Assembly (NCBI GenBank): GCA_021613335.1
Contig: JAJTWR010000260.1
Coordinates: 3,268,501-3,332,500 of the forward strand
DNA from: Whitmania pigra
Lineage: Eukaryota > Annelida > Clitellata > Hirudinida > Haemopidae
Direction: 5' to 3'
DNA length: 64,000 nt
Positions 1 to 12,422 of this stretch are shown one piece after another. Below the pieces are notes generated by a model. The model saw only the letters and a program-made list of their open reading frames with translations, had not been told where the DNA came from and made no database searches. Each line of letters begins with the position of its first letter. Within the stretch, counting starts at the first letter, position 1. The translations under genes were made by a program, and so were the position numbers.

Positions 1-1751
1 CAACAAGGGGTCCGTGTCTCACGAAGCCGACATTTCAAGCAGATTCGTTTGGTTTTGTGTCTTGTTTGGACCTGCGTTTGCTCTCGTCGCACAGAATATA
101 CGTAGAAAGCACGACAAGAAATTTCCAATGCGAAGATCTTTACGATGCCACTTAATCAACAGAAGCTTGGAAAGGCACTGCATAAACAGAGATGAACTAT
201 AATGCAAAGCAAACGTTACCAATGTCACCAACATCATCATCACTCTAATGGAAAACATGGTTTGAATCTCCCTCCTTCTCATTTTATGTCAATGCTGAAG
301 GCAGGAATGCTTATCAGTGTTGCATAACAAGTTCATAGCAGCATCTCACATCACTGATGCAGACTAGCGAGCGAAATGAAGAATCAAAATGAAAAAAAGA
401 GACAGAGAGAGGTTCAGACGGAAATATTCTTGTTTTGTATTTGTTTCATATTTTAGAAAAATTCTGAAAATGACGTGAAAAAAGCGGGAAATATTTTGGT
501 TTCGAAGAATACAGGTTTAAGCCGAAACATTGTGACCAACCTAAATCGAAGGCAGCAGAGATAACGGTGATAACTTTTAACATTTTAAACACTTTAAACA
601 TTTTAAAAATTTAAACATTTTGCAAGGCAACAGGGGATCGGAGGATCGTTGTCCTCGCTCACAATCACAGAAGGTGACCACAGAATCCCATGAAATCTTC
701 GTATTCTACACACAAGACGAACGCACACACAAACACACAATGTACAAATGTTAAGAAGGACTTAGGCAAAAGCCTCCCAGACTACTCAGAATTTATAAAA
801 ACTTGTTCAACCAAAATAATTTCTGCACGGATAGAAAGAAGAGAGAACCACGTAAAAACGAACCGAATCAAATGGTCAACGAGTAATTATAAAAAAACCA
901 TCCAAAGACAAATAAGAGACTTTGACCAGAAATCATTGACAGCAGTGTAACGTACGACTTACGTACGTGTAACAAGTAATCAAAACCATCCGATTCAATC
1001 CAAAAGTAGCGAAGAAGTAGCAGACGAAGAGGTGCACGGGTGAATGGATGGATGGATGGATGCTGGATGGGTACCTGCATTCAACAGACCTTCTTGAAGG
1101 GTGAGTACCTGGATGATGATAATAAAAATCAATAACATGAACAATCTGATATCGGCAATAACATTTAAAACAGAGGAATTAACAATAATTCAGATAAGAA
1201 TTATTCACATTCTCTGCTTCGCTCGTGATAAGCGATAAAGACCAACGCGGCTGAAAGTGCCTCTTCGGATTAGCGATTAGCGGCACCCAGCAAATCATTT
1301 GCATGATGAACAGAAGGTGAAAGATGAGGAATGAAAGCAAACACTCATGTTTTGCCTCAGACTTCCATTTCATGTTTATCTTCATTTAAATCACCCTGTG
1401 CTCAAATTGCTAGCTGTTGCATTGCTAATACAATACTGAGTTAACGTTATTATTATCGTTATAACAATGTTATTTTTATTAGTAGTAAGCTGACAATGAA
1501 ACAATGATTGTAATATAAATTGCCTAAACAACTGTTAGAAGAACAAGAGATTTTGCAAACAAATGGCTGCCATTAATTGAAATGATTATTGAAGAGAGTC
1601 ATCTTTGCTAGTTGGCCATTTAATTGTTATCATAACAGTCATCATCACCATCACCATCATCACTACCACCATCATCATCACCATCATCACTACCACCACC
1701 ATCATCATCATCATCATCACCACCGCCGCCGCCACCACCATTATCATACAT
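1..1751. other. Intergenic, left edge
   Basis: No gene is recognised here. The stretch is AT-rich with a short GGAT run near 1044-1061. A minus-strand open frame at 19-258 begins with a hydrophobic signal-like stretch (MFSIRVMMMLVTLVTFALHY), but I recognise no family and see no supporting splice or promoter context. The right end is the 3' flank of SPTLC2. Confidence 0.5.
1637..1741. repeat. ATC/ACC trinucleotide microsatellite
   Basis: Imperfect run of CATCAT, CACCAT and CACTACCAC units immediately downstream of the SPTLC2 stop codon, so probably within its 3' UTR or flank. It yields long meaningless open frames on both strands. Confidence 0.85.
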
Positions 1752-4700
1752 TCATGCCCACCTAGAAATGAAGTCTTCATCATTCTCTGAAAACTGAGGC
1801 ACAGGCATCCTGGAGAACTTGACCTTGACTTTATCACCGACCTCATCCAGGATCTCAAGAGCCTGCAAATGACCAACACCACTTTCATTTGTGTAATTTC
1901 ATTACATTAAGGCATTGTAACATCAGGCAATGGAGTGACGTAAGAGGCTATAGTCATCGTCGTCGTCGTCATCATCATCATCAACATCGCCTGACGTCAC
2001 TTCCATCGAACGATGTCCGCTTAAACTAATCACAGCCCAGCTTACAACCCAAGAAATCACGTCAACACGAAATAGCAAAAACATCCTACTAAATGAACCG
2101 GGCCAATAAACAAGTGTCATGCACTTCACCACCAGTCATTAACTTCCTTATGCATTTTAATTTAACCACCCAAGGTGTCTCAAAACCTCTCTCTTGGTGA
2201 ATCTCCGAGACCACCGTTATCGTCGTCGTCATCATCATCATCATCATCATCACCACCATCATCGAGCCATTTACGTAATAGTAACGATCAATATCTGTCA
2301 CAAGTACACCTCAATTATTCAAACTTCCTCATGTTTATTATTATGCTCATTAGCGTGACCCAACTCATTAACATAATTACGTCCAACTGGCCTCGATTGG
2401 AACATTGAAGTCAATTAGAACCAAATTTGTTAGCTCTGAATTGTTGAATTGAATTGCAGAATTTCACTTACTTTATCCAGCTGATACTTCGAGTGAGATG
2501 CAGAGAGGCAAAATCTTGCCCGGGATTCGACCAACGGGGTAGCAGGGAAGCCCACCACCACCGTAGCAAGACCACGCTTGAGACACTCTCTACTGAAGGC
2601 CCTGTACCAATGTTATCAACGACGGCAATGATGATAAATGAATAAATGCCTACAGAGAGATCGTGTATATGTAGAGAGAAAGATATGCAGATATGATAAT
2701 GATAATCCTTCACGATGACATGAGCAGTGGTATTTTATGTGAAAACAATGATGCACAGCCATTATCCATCTCAAAACATGAAAATCCATTGCGTCAACAA
2801 CATTGCGCATAATCCTCTAATCAAACCAACTAAAAACTTATCACACTGCTAAACCCATCATCATCATCATCACCAACGTCCTCGTTTTAAGGAAATAACA
2901 ACAGAGACAATAGCGATGGTTAAATGGCAGATGAACGAAGATAAAGATGATGATGATGATGATAATGATGATGACGACGACGATGATGATCGTGATAACG
3001 ACAGTGGAGTGTGCACTGAAATGAAACCTCACACAGCTTTCCCTGGGCAATAGAGTAGCAGAGGAACGACAGGTGAGTCGATGTTTCCGTAGATGATGAA
3101 GCCCATCTCGTACAACCTGCGCCTGAAATACCTGGCATTCCAGGCCAGCTGAGCAACTTTGCTGGGACCTTGGGATAAGAAAAATGCACCTCAGTAAATC
3201 ATTATTTTCAGTTTTTTGTTTTTTTTTTTGTTCAGACCAGACCCGAGCTTACTAAGTCGCTGCATCATCGATTGAAAACATTCTGACGAAAGCCGCGGGG
3301 AGCACTGCGTTGATGGCGACGATATTTCTAGACGATGCGTGAGTGCACCTCTCTCGAAAGTTTGTGGAACAAAACAGAAAGAACAGCTTCCGAGAAGCGA
3401 GGTTAATTATCATCGTAGCGACTGCGAGACTACGAGAGGTGCAACAATTAAGGCGGCAACAGCGGTAATCAAATCATTGTCCTGGACGAGAATAATGCCA
3501 TCATTAGTCGAGTCTTCATTTACGACCTCAACAATGACAACCACGACAGCAAGAACAACAACAACGACGACGACGACGATGTTGATGATGATGATGAACA
3601 TTGATAAACTTATGTTATCCTAAAGATTGTCTAACATTAATTAATTCATTCGTTCACCAAAGTTCACTAACAACTTTACTGACTTGGAACTATAACTATC
3701 ACTTCCCAATTTATAAACTACTTAGAAAAATGTTGGAGCACAAAGTAAACAAACAACTCTGAAACCCAACCCAGTGAATGAGTGTCTATGACTGACTGAG
3801 TGAATGGTGGGTTATGATTGCATTAAGGCAATTGTGAATAAATTATGACGGTTATGATTATATTACGACTGTTATGAATACATTACACGACGGTTGTGAT
3901 CCTATTACAGCGGTGATGATTACATTGTGGCGGCGTCTCGGTGGATGATCAAAAAAACTTGTATTTAGTAAATCATCTCGCTAGAACTGGTTAATCACAA
4001 GTAATGAACCTATGTTGGTGCCTTCTTTGTCCATGATGATGCGCATAGTTGCAATGATCTGCTGGGCTACCAGGCCTGGCATGCTCACTGCGTAAGCGCA
4101 GCTGTGGGATCTGAGTCTCAAGTAATCAATCAAGACCTATCGAAATAAATTCAAGGAGAAATTAAATTAATTTGCTCTTTGCCCACAACCCAGCACCCCA
4201 ACAATAATAATAATAACAGTAACAACAGTTTATGAGTTTACAGTAGCATGCATTAAATAAATTAATTATTTAGCGTATTTGGTATTTAGCTAAAATAGGC
4301 AAATATTTCTTTGCTACTTTTTTGCCTCCGATGTATCCTCCAACAGCTCCGAAGCTCTTGGTGAAAGTGCCCATCATGACGTCAACATCCCTGGGGTTGC
4401 AGCCCCAGTAATCCACCACCCCCCTTCCGTTAGGTCCGAGAGCTCCGATGCTGTGGGCCTCGTCCAAATACAAGTAGGCCTTGTACTTCTTCTTCAGGGA
4501 AATTACTTCTGGTAGCTTGACAATGGATCCTTCCATGCTGAAATGCAAGTTATTAAAATGAACCTTCTTGAATTTTAGATTTTGCAAAACTGTTAAAGGA
4601 AAGGTTCTGATTTAAAAACATCTGCTGATTTTGATTTCCAATAATAAGAAATGTGATGAAATGAAAGCAGAGTTTGAATGCAGAGTATGAAAGTTTGCAT

Positions 4701-7700
4701 TGGAAAAACAACGACATCAAAACAAGGACAACAAGTTGTTGATTCAGAAATAGGATTTCCGTTTTTAAATCTGCTTCCTCATTTAAGCTTCTGTTAAAAC
4801 CTTCAGGGCGGATAAAGATCCAATTCACGCAAAACTAATTAGACAATATGCATCATTATCATGACTTTTCCATCCATAGTTGACAGCCCATGATTACTGC
4901 CACAACAATATTACTCTACATTACTAAAGGAGGCACATAGTTGATTGCATGACAGGTATTTATAAAAATGTACTCACAAAAGAATTCAAAGGAAGAAGTG
5001 ATTGTACAAATTCCCAAAGTCCAATCCTTCACATCGATTGGCCAAAAACACTGTTCAACGAATCCTTAAACTAGAACATCATTTGAAAGTTAGATACATT
5101 CAGGCAGTCACTAGGCAATGCTAGAGACACTCAACAGCCCCAGTAGCAGCTAATCTGCAACTTACAACAACAAAGCCCATCAACATTGACGAGCTAATTT
5201 CACTGTGGAGATGCTACATTGTACAATATTACATAATGCCATCACCGCCATCATCGTCGCATTATTTAATGTACATTCTTTAAAAGTAAGTGCAGATGTT
5301 CAAAACATCTTTCAAGGTGCTTCCACGAGGGCCTCGTAAATTCAAAGTGGCCTCATTTTAAAAATAAATGTAAAGAAACTCTGAAAGTTCTTGAGAGTAC
5401 TCAAAGTAGTTGATGAAGCAGAAGAAGAAAGAAAAGATAAGATGGAATTCAAGGACTGAGATGACCATATCGTGGAAAGAGAAATCGATGAAAGATTAGT
5501 GTTCAATCACTCATCATACTGTCGCCACCCATGTCATCAAAGTCTTGCGCAAGTTCGTGTGCGTCAACAAAGGATAAGAAAATGAGCAAACAACGTGCAA
5601 AGCAATCACTCCGCCCAAACAATATTTTAATTTTCCACTTCAACATTTATCAATGATTTAAAAACAAAATTGGTGAAGATAGAAATAATCACTTGTTTTT
5701 CATTAAAAACGAAAACAGAGAATCTGTCATGAAAACAAAATAAAACCTAAAACATCAGCAACTTAATGCAAACTTTGCATGAAAAATTACGATTAAAAGT
5801 GGATTGAGTGAATCGAAAATTATCATTAGGATCAAAGAGTTGAAATGAATGTTAAGAGCAGACGAAGCCAAGGTGAACAAGTTCTGCCCAACAAACCCTC
5901 ACAACCAGCAGAGGCATGCCCTCTCTCAACAGCAGGTTCTCCTGTTCAAATTTCAGACGACGAGCATGAACCACCTCCGACACGAAGGACGATCTTGAAG
6001 AAGCACGTGCAACAAAAGGGAAGCAACAATTCAACACCAACCTGTACACCCCCTCGACGATTATGAGGATCTTCTTCCAAGGTCTGCGAGTCCTCGGTTG
6101 GCCGGTCAGGATGGACTCTCTCAGCTTGTTCTCTAGATCGATCATGTCTGAAATGTCAATTTGTGTAATTCTTTAACCAAGAACTCACCACACCATGCAG
6201 TTCCATCCTTTATAATAAGCTGAAATGACTTTAACTCAATCATATCAATCTTAAAAATGATCTTTTGAAAAGAAGTATTCTTATTTCATTCGAAGCAAAC
6301 GTACCATTGTGCTTGAAGATGCGGACGGTGGCACAAGAAAGTCTCGCTCCCAGGATAAGGGAAGCGTGGTTGAGTTCGTCGCTTAGCACGAGGCAGCCCT
6401 TCGCGTTTAAAAGATCATTTAATTATCCGAGCCGATGATTGAGAATCATAAAAGTACTTTTGAAACGAGGGCAGGAATGTTCATGGAGTTGGTGGCAAAA
6501 CCCATTCCGAACACGACGGAAGATTCGACGTCGAGAAATTCGGAAACCAACTTCTCCAGATGAGCGTGGATGTCGAGATTTCCTTAAACATTGCATTCGA
6601 GTTTAAAAATCATAGGGTCATTGCTAAGATAATTAATAATAAATAAAAATTAATTAATATTATTAATAATCGACCCGTTTTAAATTAATCGACAAGAACA
6701 GAAACGTTCTTCAAACCAAATTCGTGTCTGGAACTTCCGAGTCCGATGCCGTACTCGAACGTGGCCCGTTCCGTCATGTCGACGGATTCTCCGGAACATT
6801 CGGCAAATCCGAGATAGTTGTAGGAGCCCATGTTGATGGCATTAAGTATTTTACCTGTTTGGCTGGAAATACAGTGTGACAGGTGATAGATGATCCGATT
6901 GAATAGCTAACAGGTATGAAGTAATCAAATGCACTTGAAACATGACATCAAATGAAGAGAACATGCAAGTTCTTATTAATTTACTTAAAATTCAGCCAGT
7001 GCAAGAGATAAAATCAATAAATTTATAAAGTCATTAAAAAATAAAAATATGGTTAACAAATATACATTTTCCTAAGTGTAACATTCTTTTCTAAAACATG
7101 ATTGGGGAAGGTATAAAGATCATTTAAAAAGTTTATTCAAATGTTGACTCACTAAAATGTCCATCCTTGGTCATCAGTTTGTCTTTCGATTATTTTAAAA
7201 ACTGCACTGGGGACACTACATATTGGTCGATTTAAGCAATCTCTTATTCTTCTGTACAAATTTCTTGTATAAAAACTTTCAAAACTTTGATATAATGGAA
7301 CCCACCCCTGAAATCAGAAAACCTTAACATTGCTTACAACACCAAGCCAATTTGATATTTCATTAAGCATGTTTCATAAAACCACTTTTGATTCCAAAGA
7401 ATTTATTGAGATAAGATAATTTATTGTCATATTTACCTCCTTGAATGGCTCTTGAGCAATAGGTATTTTTTCCAAGTTCCACCTTCTAAAGAAATCACGC
7501 AAATGACCAAATATTACCAAGATTCCATAGCTTACGTAGGTAATAACTGCCACAATTAAAGGGGTCTCTTCAAAAAATTCACCATGGATTGATTTCTGAA
7601 ACGTGACTAATCATTAACAAGACAAATTAAAATATTGATAAATTATCGATTCAATGAGAAGAGAATGGAAGCTACTTCATGGAGTAACTTCAGTTTTAAT

Positions 7701-7844
7701 CGTTGAAATATTTATTTAATCAAATAAATCCAAATATTCAAGATGAATGAATATAATTACATATATTTAACGAACCTTATCTCCCTGCGCTTTAATCATC
7801 TTAGTGGGAGAATCTTCTAGGAAATTGTTCGATTTATCCAGCAT
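1752..7844 (-). CDS. SPTLC2: Serine palmitoyltransferase, long-chain-base subunit 2
   Basis: Catalytic subunit of serine palmitoyltransferase, the ER-membrane PLP enzyme that condenses serine with palmitoyl-CoA in the first step of sphingolipid synthesis. Twelve coding exons join in consistent phase to 525 aa (human about 562): 7776-7844, 7437-7595, 7153-7307, 6717-6862, 6458-6582, 6305-6398, 6042-6147, 4318-4537, 4010-4136, 3033-3168, 2472-2601, 1752-1862. Exon 2 carries the N-terminal membrane segment (about residues 35-56). [27 protein letters not shown] and [13 protein letters not shown] are hallmark SPTLC2 strings. The PLP lysine lies in [13 protein letters not shown] at about K345, after the [11 protein letters not shown] motif. 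The C-terminus keeps [20 protein letters not shown]. The start ATG at 7842-7844 is in frame with the first donor. Introns hold several GAT/ATC microsatellites. No break was seen. The family assignment is very secure. Confidence 0.97.
2221..2263. repeat. GTC/ATC microsatellite in SPTLC2 intron
   Basis: CGTCGTCGTC followed by repeated ATC and ACC units, in the last SPTLC2 intron (between exons 2472-2601 and 1752-1862). A second short GTC/ATC run sits at about 1958-1983. Confidence 0.85.
2943..2990. repeat. GAT/GAC microsatellite in SPTLC2 intron
   Basis: Run of GATGATGAT then GACGACGAC units, in the intron just 3' of the exon at 3033-3168 in transcript orientation. A similar ACG/GAT run lies at 3556-3597 in the preceding intron. 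Confidence 0.85.
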
Positions 7845-8982
7845 ACCTAACGACTATTCCAGTGTCGGCTTCTGGGCACACATCCTATATTGTTTATTTC
7901 GGTTGTCAGAGAAGGTATAACTCGTAAAGTCCGTCGATGGCTAATTTATGTCGCAATCGTGAATTAATAGAAAACTTAAAAGGCCTTTATTACCAAATTA
8001 ACTTAATTTCCAACGTTTCCAAGGGTGGATCGACTCACTGTACCCCGCTACAGCATAGTACGTATCATCTTCAAAGACACTCTCGTCTAAAACTATAAAA
8101 AGCGCTTCTATTAAGCTAGTTTTTTGTCTTAGATTTTACTTTAAATATTTAAATTGAATTAAGACAATTTTTAAATAAAATATCACTAATTGTTAAGTGA
8201 TACCAAATACAAAAATAGAAAAGCTCTATCGAATCAATTATAATCAAAGTCATGTGGTTGTTTAAGAACCAAGAAATGGTTCATGCGAATCAGGAATGTT
8301 TGCTTGGAATTATGTTAAATCTTTGGAGGAGGCTGCAAAATTAACATAATTGCCATTTGATAATTTCATGAATCCAGACCACTAGGAGCTTCTGATGTTA
8401 GGCCTATGATGCCTTATAAATAAACTAGTTATTACATAATGTGTTAATTATGCAATTCAATGAATTCACTTTGCGTTAGTCACCTTCAAAGACATTTGTA
8501 CAAAGACGTTCCTAGAGATTCCAGAGGTTTTCCTAGGATAGGAAAATTTGCTTCGGACACGATCTGGACAGTATCATATCAACTTTAAAAACTCATTATG
8601 GTAGAAAATTTTATATTTTTTGTTAGAATTTTACTATTTTTATTATTTCTGTTTATTATTATTTTTTTCTTATCCGCTCAAAATGCCGCCCCCTGCTTGG
8701 GGTCCCCCTTCCTTGCTACGCTACTGTTTGAGACTAATGTGAACAACATGTCGTTACAGCATGTTTAGAAAATTGAACGAAGTTCTGCACTATAACCGTG
8801 AAAACTAAAGAAACGCCAAGTAATGAACAACGAAAAATGGGAAAAATATCTATTTCAACTTTATTTTATCATGATGGTTATTATTAAATATTAAAAGCGT
8901 CAATCCATTTTAAAGCATTGTTGAATGAACAATGTTAATAAGTGTTTTACAGATTTTCTAATTTCTCACAAATATGAACAAT
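7845..8982. other. Intergenic, SPTLC2 upstream region
   Basis: AT-rich spacer holding the SPTLC2 promoter. I see no clear TATA box. It contains an element-like end near 8690-8729 (listed separately). Confidence 0.5.
8674..8729 (-). mobile_element. Possible transposon terminus
   Basis: A G/C-rich patch in AT-rich surroundings. Read on the minus strand it begins CAGTAGCGTAGCAAGGAAGG and runs into a GGGGGACCCC-type segment. CAGT(A/G)GCGTAGC starts are common at the ends of invertebrate DNA transposons. No partner end or target duplication was found. Confidence 0.35.
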
Positions 8983-9612
8983 TTACTCTGTTGTTCCAGT
9001 GCTAACAACATCAAAAGCTTTCAGGAATTTTTCTTTGGTCACCGGGTTGTGTGAGCTGAGCATGAAGAAATTGTACAAAGCATCTTTATAATTCCTAACA
9101 TCAGTTTTAAACTTGTATGGGACTTCATGAACTGGCATCCGTCCCACTGATTTAATTTCTTTTTCCATTTTTTCCATAAGCAAGTCTGGTTTGAGGTTCA
9201 GATGTTTTTTAAGTCTCGCCAAAGGGCTTCCCTGAAGTTCACCATGACTAGACTGCCAGTTTCTGGTTTGAGCCAAAAGTTAAAACAATGCTTGAAGAAT
9301 CCAATACGATCACTTGGAATCAATAAATACAGAGAGTGAAAAGCCAACACGATATCCAATTCTTTATAGAGGGTTTTGTCTGAACTTTCAATAGACATCT
9401 TATGAATTTCAACCTCTATTTTGTTTCCAAATGCAAAACTCAAATTTTCTGTCAATTCTTCGACACAATTATGATCCCTTTCAATTGCGATCAACGTTTT
9501 CAAATTTGGAGGGCAAAGTTTAATGAATTCGATGTCAAAATCCCCATAACCTGTTCCAACAGAGGTGCATCTTGCAAGGACTTCATTTGCGCGGGAAGTT
9601 GCCCCATCAAGC
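8983..9612 (-). CDS. Histamine N-methyltransferase-like SAM methyltransferase, frame broken
   Basis: Resembles the HNMT-like class of small cytosolic SAM-dependent methyltransferases; the substrate cannot be told. The upstream frame carries a SAM-binding motif I, CTSVGTGYGDFDIEF (about 9519-9570), followed by an acidic-loop strand LIAIERDHN and the helix/strand FFKHCFNFWLKPETGSLVMV. The downstream frame has HEVPYKFKTDVRNYKDAL and ends at 8983 after VSTGTTE. The two frames meet at a run of six A (minus strand, about 9206-9211): one extra A would give a continuous product. So this is a recent pseudogene, a sequencing error, or, less likely, an intron artefact. The 5' end is unresolved: the frame opens at about 9650 without an ATG, so at least one upstream exon is expected. 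Confidence 0.5.
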
Positions 9613-11180
9613 CTCCTAGTACCTCCATTTCATTGTGACACCGGCGAAATGTTTTTAATTTTTTCGGATAATTGAAATTACCTTCTATGTAATCCGTATC
9701 TCCACTATGTTACCACATTGAGGATGAAACAATTTTTCAGTGATATGCAAATCTGGTATAGATCAATATTGAACATATATAATTATATTAATTTATATAA
9801 GTGATACAAATTCGTGAAACGTTACTTTTGTTTTCTCTACTTAAAAAAGACCCCAGTAATAAATCATTAATTTAACAACCATCCAAAACAGCTAAAGCAG
9901 CCTTTATGTGAAGTCGATAATACTCTTCATTGACTAACACTCAGGTGAGTTCATCATGAGGATTAGAACATTCTTAATCAAGCCATAATTTCAAATTTTA
10001 AGAATAGGTGAGTTGAGATTATAAGTCTTATTTATGCCTAATATTACTAAATCGTATTATAAAACTTACATTGATCTTTATATTTTAATTCTAAAATTGT
10101 GACAAATGAAGTTAGACATTTGACAAAAGAAACATGTTACCACCAGCAAAAAACAATTGTTAAAAATTCTAATTTATCTAACCCACTTTTTCAAATTAAT
10201 ATACCTACGTCAAACATACGTTTTATGAATAAAAAATGCTCGCAAATCATAAATATTTGGAGGTGTCTCCTATGAAAAATGTCAAATAATATTGTCTGAA
10301 ATGAAACGGAAAACTATAAACGAAAAAGCTATAATACGAAATTTCCGCTTAATTGCCAATTCGAATTAGCAATTATTGAAACAATAAAGTGGAAAGAAGT
10401 TTGAAATATATATTACCACTGTCATAAAGTTTTGATATCCTTACTAATCATGGCTGGACTTTGTGTTTTCACAATCGAGCAAATGGCTCGATAATGAAGA
10501 GTGGAGTTAGTTGAGAGGGCATACTACAGATTCTCAAATGGTTTATTGTAGCTCTATGTTCAGACGAGCAGGTTAAAAAGCCTATGAATCTTCGCTAGCC
10601 GTATGAAATAATAATTTAGCGGGCCGAATTTAAAACAAAGGACATCTAATTAAACGCACATTCAGAAAATACTTTAAAATTTTTAACTCGAGAACAAGCA
10701 TTGATATGACATTCGAGACATGTTAAACCAGCGGTTCTCAACCTGTAGGTCGCGTTATTCGTCATTCCATCAAACAAATTCTCAATGCCATCTGATCTCA
10801 AATTTTTATTGATATGCCCCAATAAACTATTTAATTTTGAACTGAGTCGTCTTATATTTCGAATACAAAATTTATAAAAATGCCATTTGAAAATTAATAC
10901 AGCAGTTTAACTCGAACAGCCGAAGAATTGATGTAATAAATAAAACTGCGATCTTTAATTGCTTCTAATAGATGTTATAAATTATTGAAGGTATAAAAAA
11001 TAGGCGTTACGAAGCTTTGACGGAGTTGCAAAAAATTGATTAAATTAAATTTTTATTAACTCTCATTTTCATGATCTTTTAGAATGACCTTAATGCAGAT
11101 TACTTTCTGAAAAACTATCAATCAAAATCACATTCTTAAAAAGCCAATTAAGAATATTCAAAACTTTCTAGGCAAATATC
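9613..11180. other. Intergenic
   Basis: AT-rich spacer. A missing 5' exon of the methyltransferase may lie near 9712-9770: a minus-strand donor-like GTAACA follows TGTG at about 9712. Apart from the hAT-type end at 10729 nothing else is recognised. Confidence 0.45.
10729..10754 (+). mobile_element. hAT (Charlie/SPIN-type) terminal sequence
   Basis: The string CAGCGGTTCTCAACCTGTAG, then GTCGCG, closely matches the terminal inverted repeat known from Charlie/SPIN-group hAT transposons. The downstream sequence turns AT-rich at once and no second end was found, so this is a solo or decayed end. Confidence 0.55.
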
Positions 11181-12422
11181 ATGGCTAAAGTAGAGATTAG
11201 GGTAGATATAAAGAACAGGTTCCTTGCATTTGAGCAAGAAGGCGATGATGACGTTGCCGGAGAACTTCTCTATAAGTTCAATCAAAAGAAGGAAGAGAAA
11301 GCACTGAAGAAGGCCATCAAGGCTGCTGCCAAGGAAAAGTCCAGACCCAAGAAGCCTGATACAATTGAAGTTTCTTCTAAAACTCAGAAAACTAGATCAA
11401 CCGCAGAAGGTGACACAGGTCTTCAAATTGACGAGAGAAAAAAGAAAAAGAAGAAAAAGAAAGTAGAGAGTGTCACTGAGGTGGTCGTTGACGAGGGTCC
11501 CAGAGAAAGAGTTTTTTATCAAGGAGGCAAAGAGTTCACTAGAAAAACAAACTCAACCTTTGCTGCCAAAATGTTGGCTGTAACGAGAGAAGCTGAACAA
11601 AGTGCCAGAAATAACAGACCTTCCAGAGGCAGAGAAGGATTTAGGAGAGATAAAGAAGGGTTTGTTAAACCATCGTATGGCGCCAACGTTGCGGCTACCG
11701 AAGAGGTATCATCGGGTCAATTTGAGGAGGTGCCAAAAAATGATAGGCCTTACATCAGTAGAGGTGGTTATAGGCAAGAAAGAATTGGATTTAATGATCA
11801 GGTTCAACACGGCTCATCCTCAGAAAACGCTGTTGCTGCTGTCGCCGAAGAGGCTTCTTCAAGACATGTTGAAGAAAATTCCAGGAATAGGTATTACAGG
11901 AGCAGAGGAGGTTTTAGTCAAAGAAGAGTTGGATTTAGTGACAAAGAAGGTCCATCCCCCGAGAATGCTGCTACTTCTTTTGCCGAAGAGACTTCATCAA
12001 GTCAATTCGACGAAAAGCCAAGGAGCAGCAGACCTTACATGGGTAGGGGAGAACATAGAAGAAATAGAGGAGGGTTTGATAGACGAAATCTTGAAACCGA
12101 ACCAGAGGTGAAGCAGTACACATTAGATGAATGGAAGGAAATGCAGGCCGAGATCCGAAAGAATTCTTCACTTAATGTTGCTAAAACCAAGGAAGGTGCC
12201 AAAGAAAATGATGAAAAGACAAAGTTAAAAAATGTCGTGAAGCAGGAAAATAATGACACCGGCATTCAGATCAGATTGGGAACATCTAGCTACTATGGTA
12301 GAAGAGGCAGAGGCCGAGGTAGGATGGACAGAATAGACTTCGGGGACGAGAAGAGATCATCGAGAGTGTTTGCCGATGCCCCAAATATCTCGGACGATTC
12401 AAGTTTTCCTCGTCTGAAATAA
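11181..12422 (+). CDS. SERBP1/HABP4-family RNA- and ribosome-binding protein, intronless
   Basis: 413-aa homologue of the SERBP1/HABP4 (Stm1/vig-like) family, cytoplasmic proteins that bind mRNA and dormant ribosomes. The N-terminus has the family pattern IKNRFLAFEQEGDDD (compare TNRFDQLFDDESD) and then a Lys/Glu-rich helix. KKKKKK-type basic stretches follow near residues 88-96. Three imperfect internal repeats with cores such as RPYISRGGYRQERIGF, YYRSRGGFSQRRVGF and RPYMGRGEHRRNRGGF occupy residues about 170-305. The conserved YTLDEWKEMQ box is at about 313, and an RGRGRGRMDRIDFGDE tract leads to the family-type acidic C-terminus (ISDDSSFPRLK). The start ATG at 11181 follows a plain AT-rich leader. 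The whole gene is one exon although neighbours average many, which suggests retroposition or intron loss. A polyadenylation signal follows at 12505. Confidence 0.85.
   Translation: MAKVEIRVDIKNRFLAFEQEGDDDVAGELLYKFNQKKEEKALKKAIKAAAKEKSRPKKPDTIEVSSKTQKTRSTAEGDTGLQIDERKKKKKKKKVESVTEVVVDEGPRERVFYQGGKEFTRKTNSTFAAKMLAVTREAEQSARNNRPSRGREGFRRDKEGFVKPSYGANVAATEEVSSGQFEEVPKNDRPYISRGGYRQERIGFNDQVQHGSSSENAVAAVAEEASSRHVEENSRNRYYRSRGGFSQRRVGFSDKEGPSPENAATSFAEETSSSQFDEKPRSSRPYMGRGEHRRNRGGFDRRNLETEPEVKQYTLDEWKEMQAEIRKNSSLNVAKTKEGAKENDEKTKLKNVVKQENNDTGIQIRLGTSSYYGRRGRGRGRMDRIDFGDEKRSSRVFADAPNISDDSSFPRLK

Noticed and set aside
19..282. Minus-strand frame with a signal-peptide-like start
   Set aside because: No cleavage or peptide motifs, no family match and no splice context at the window edge; too weak to call a gene.
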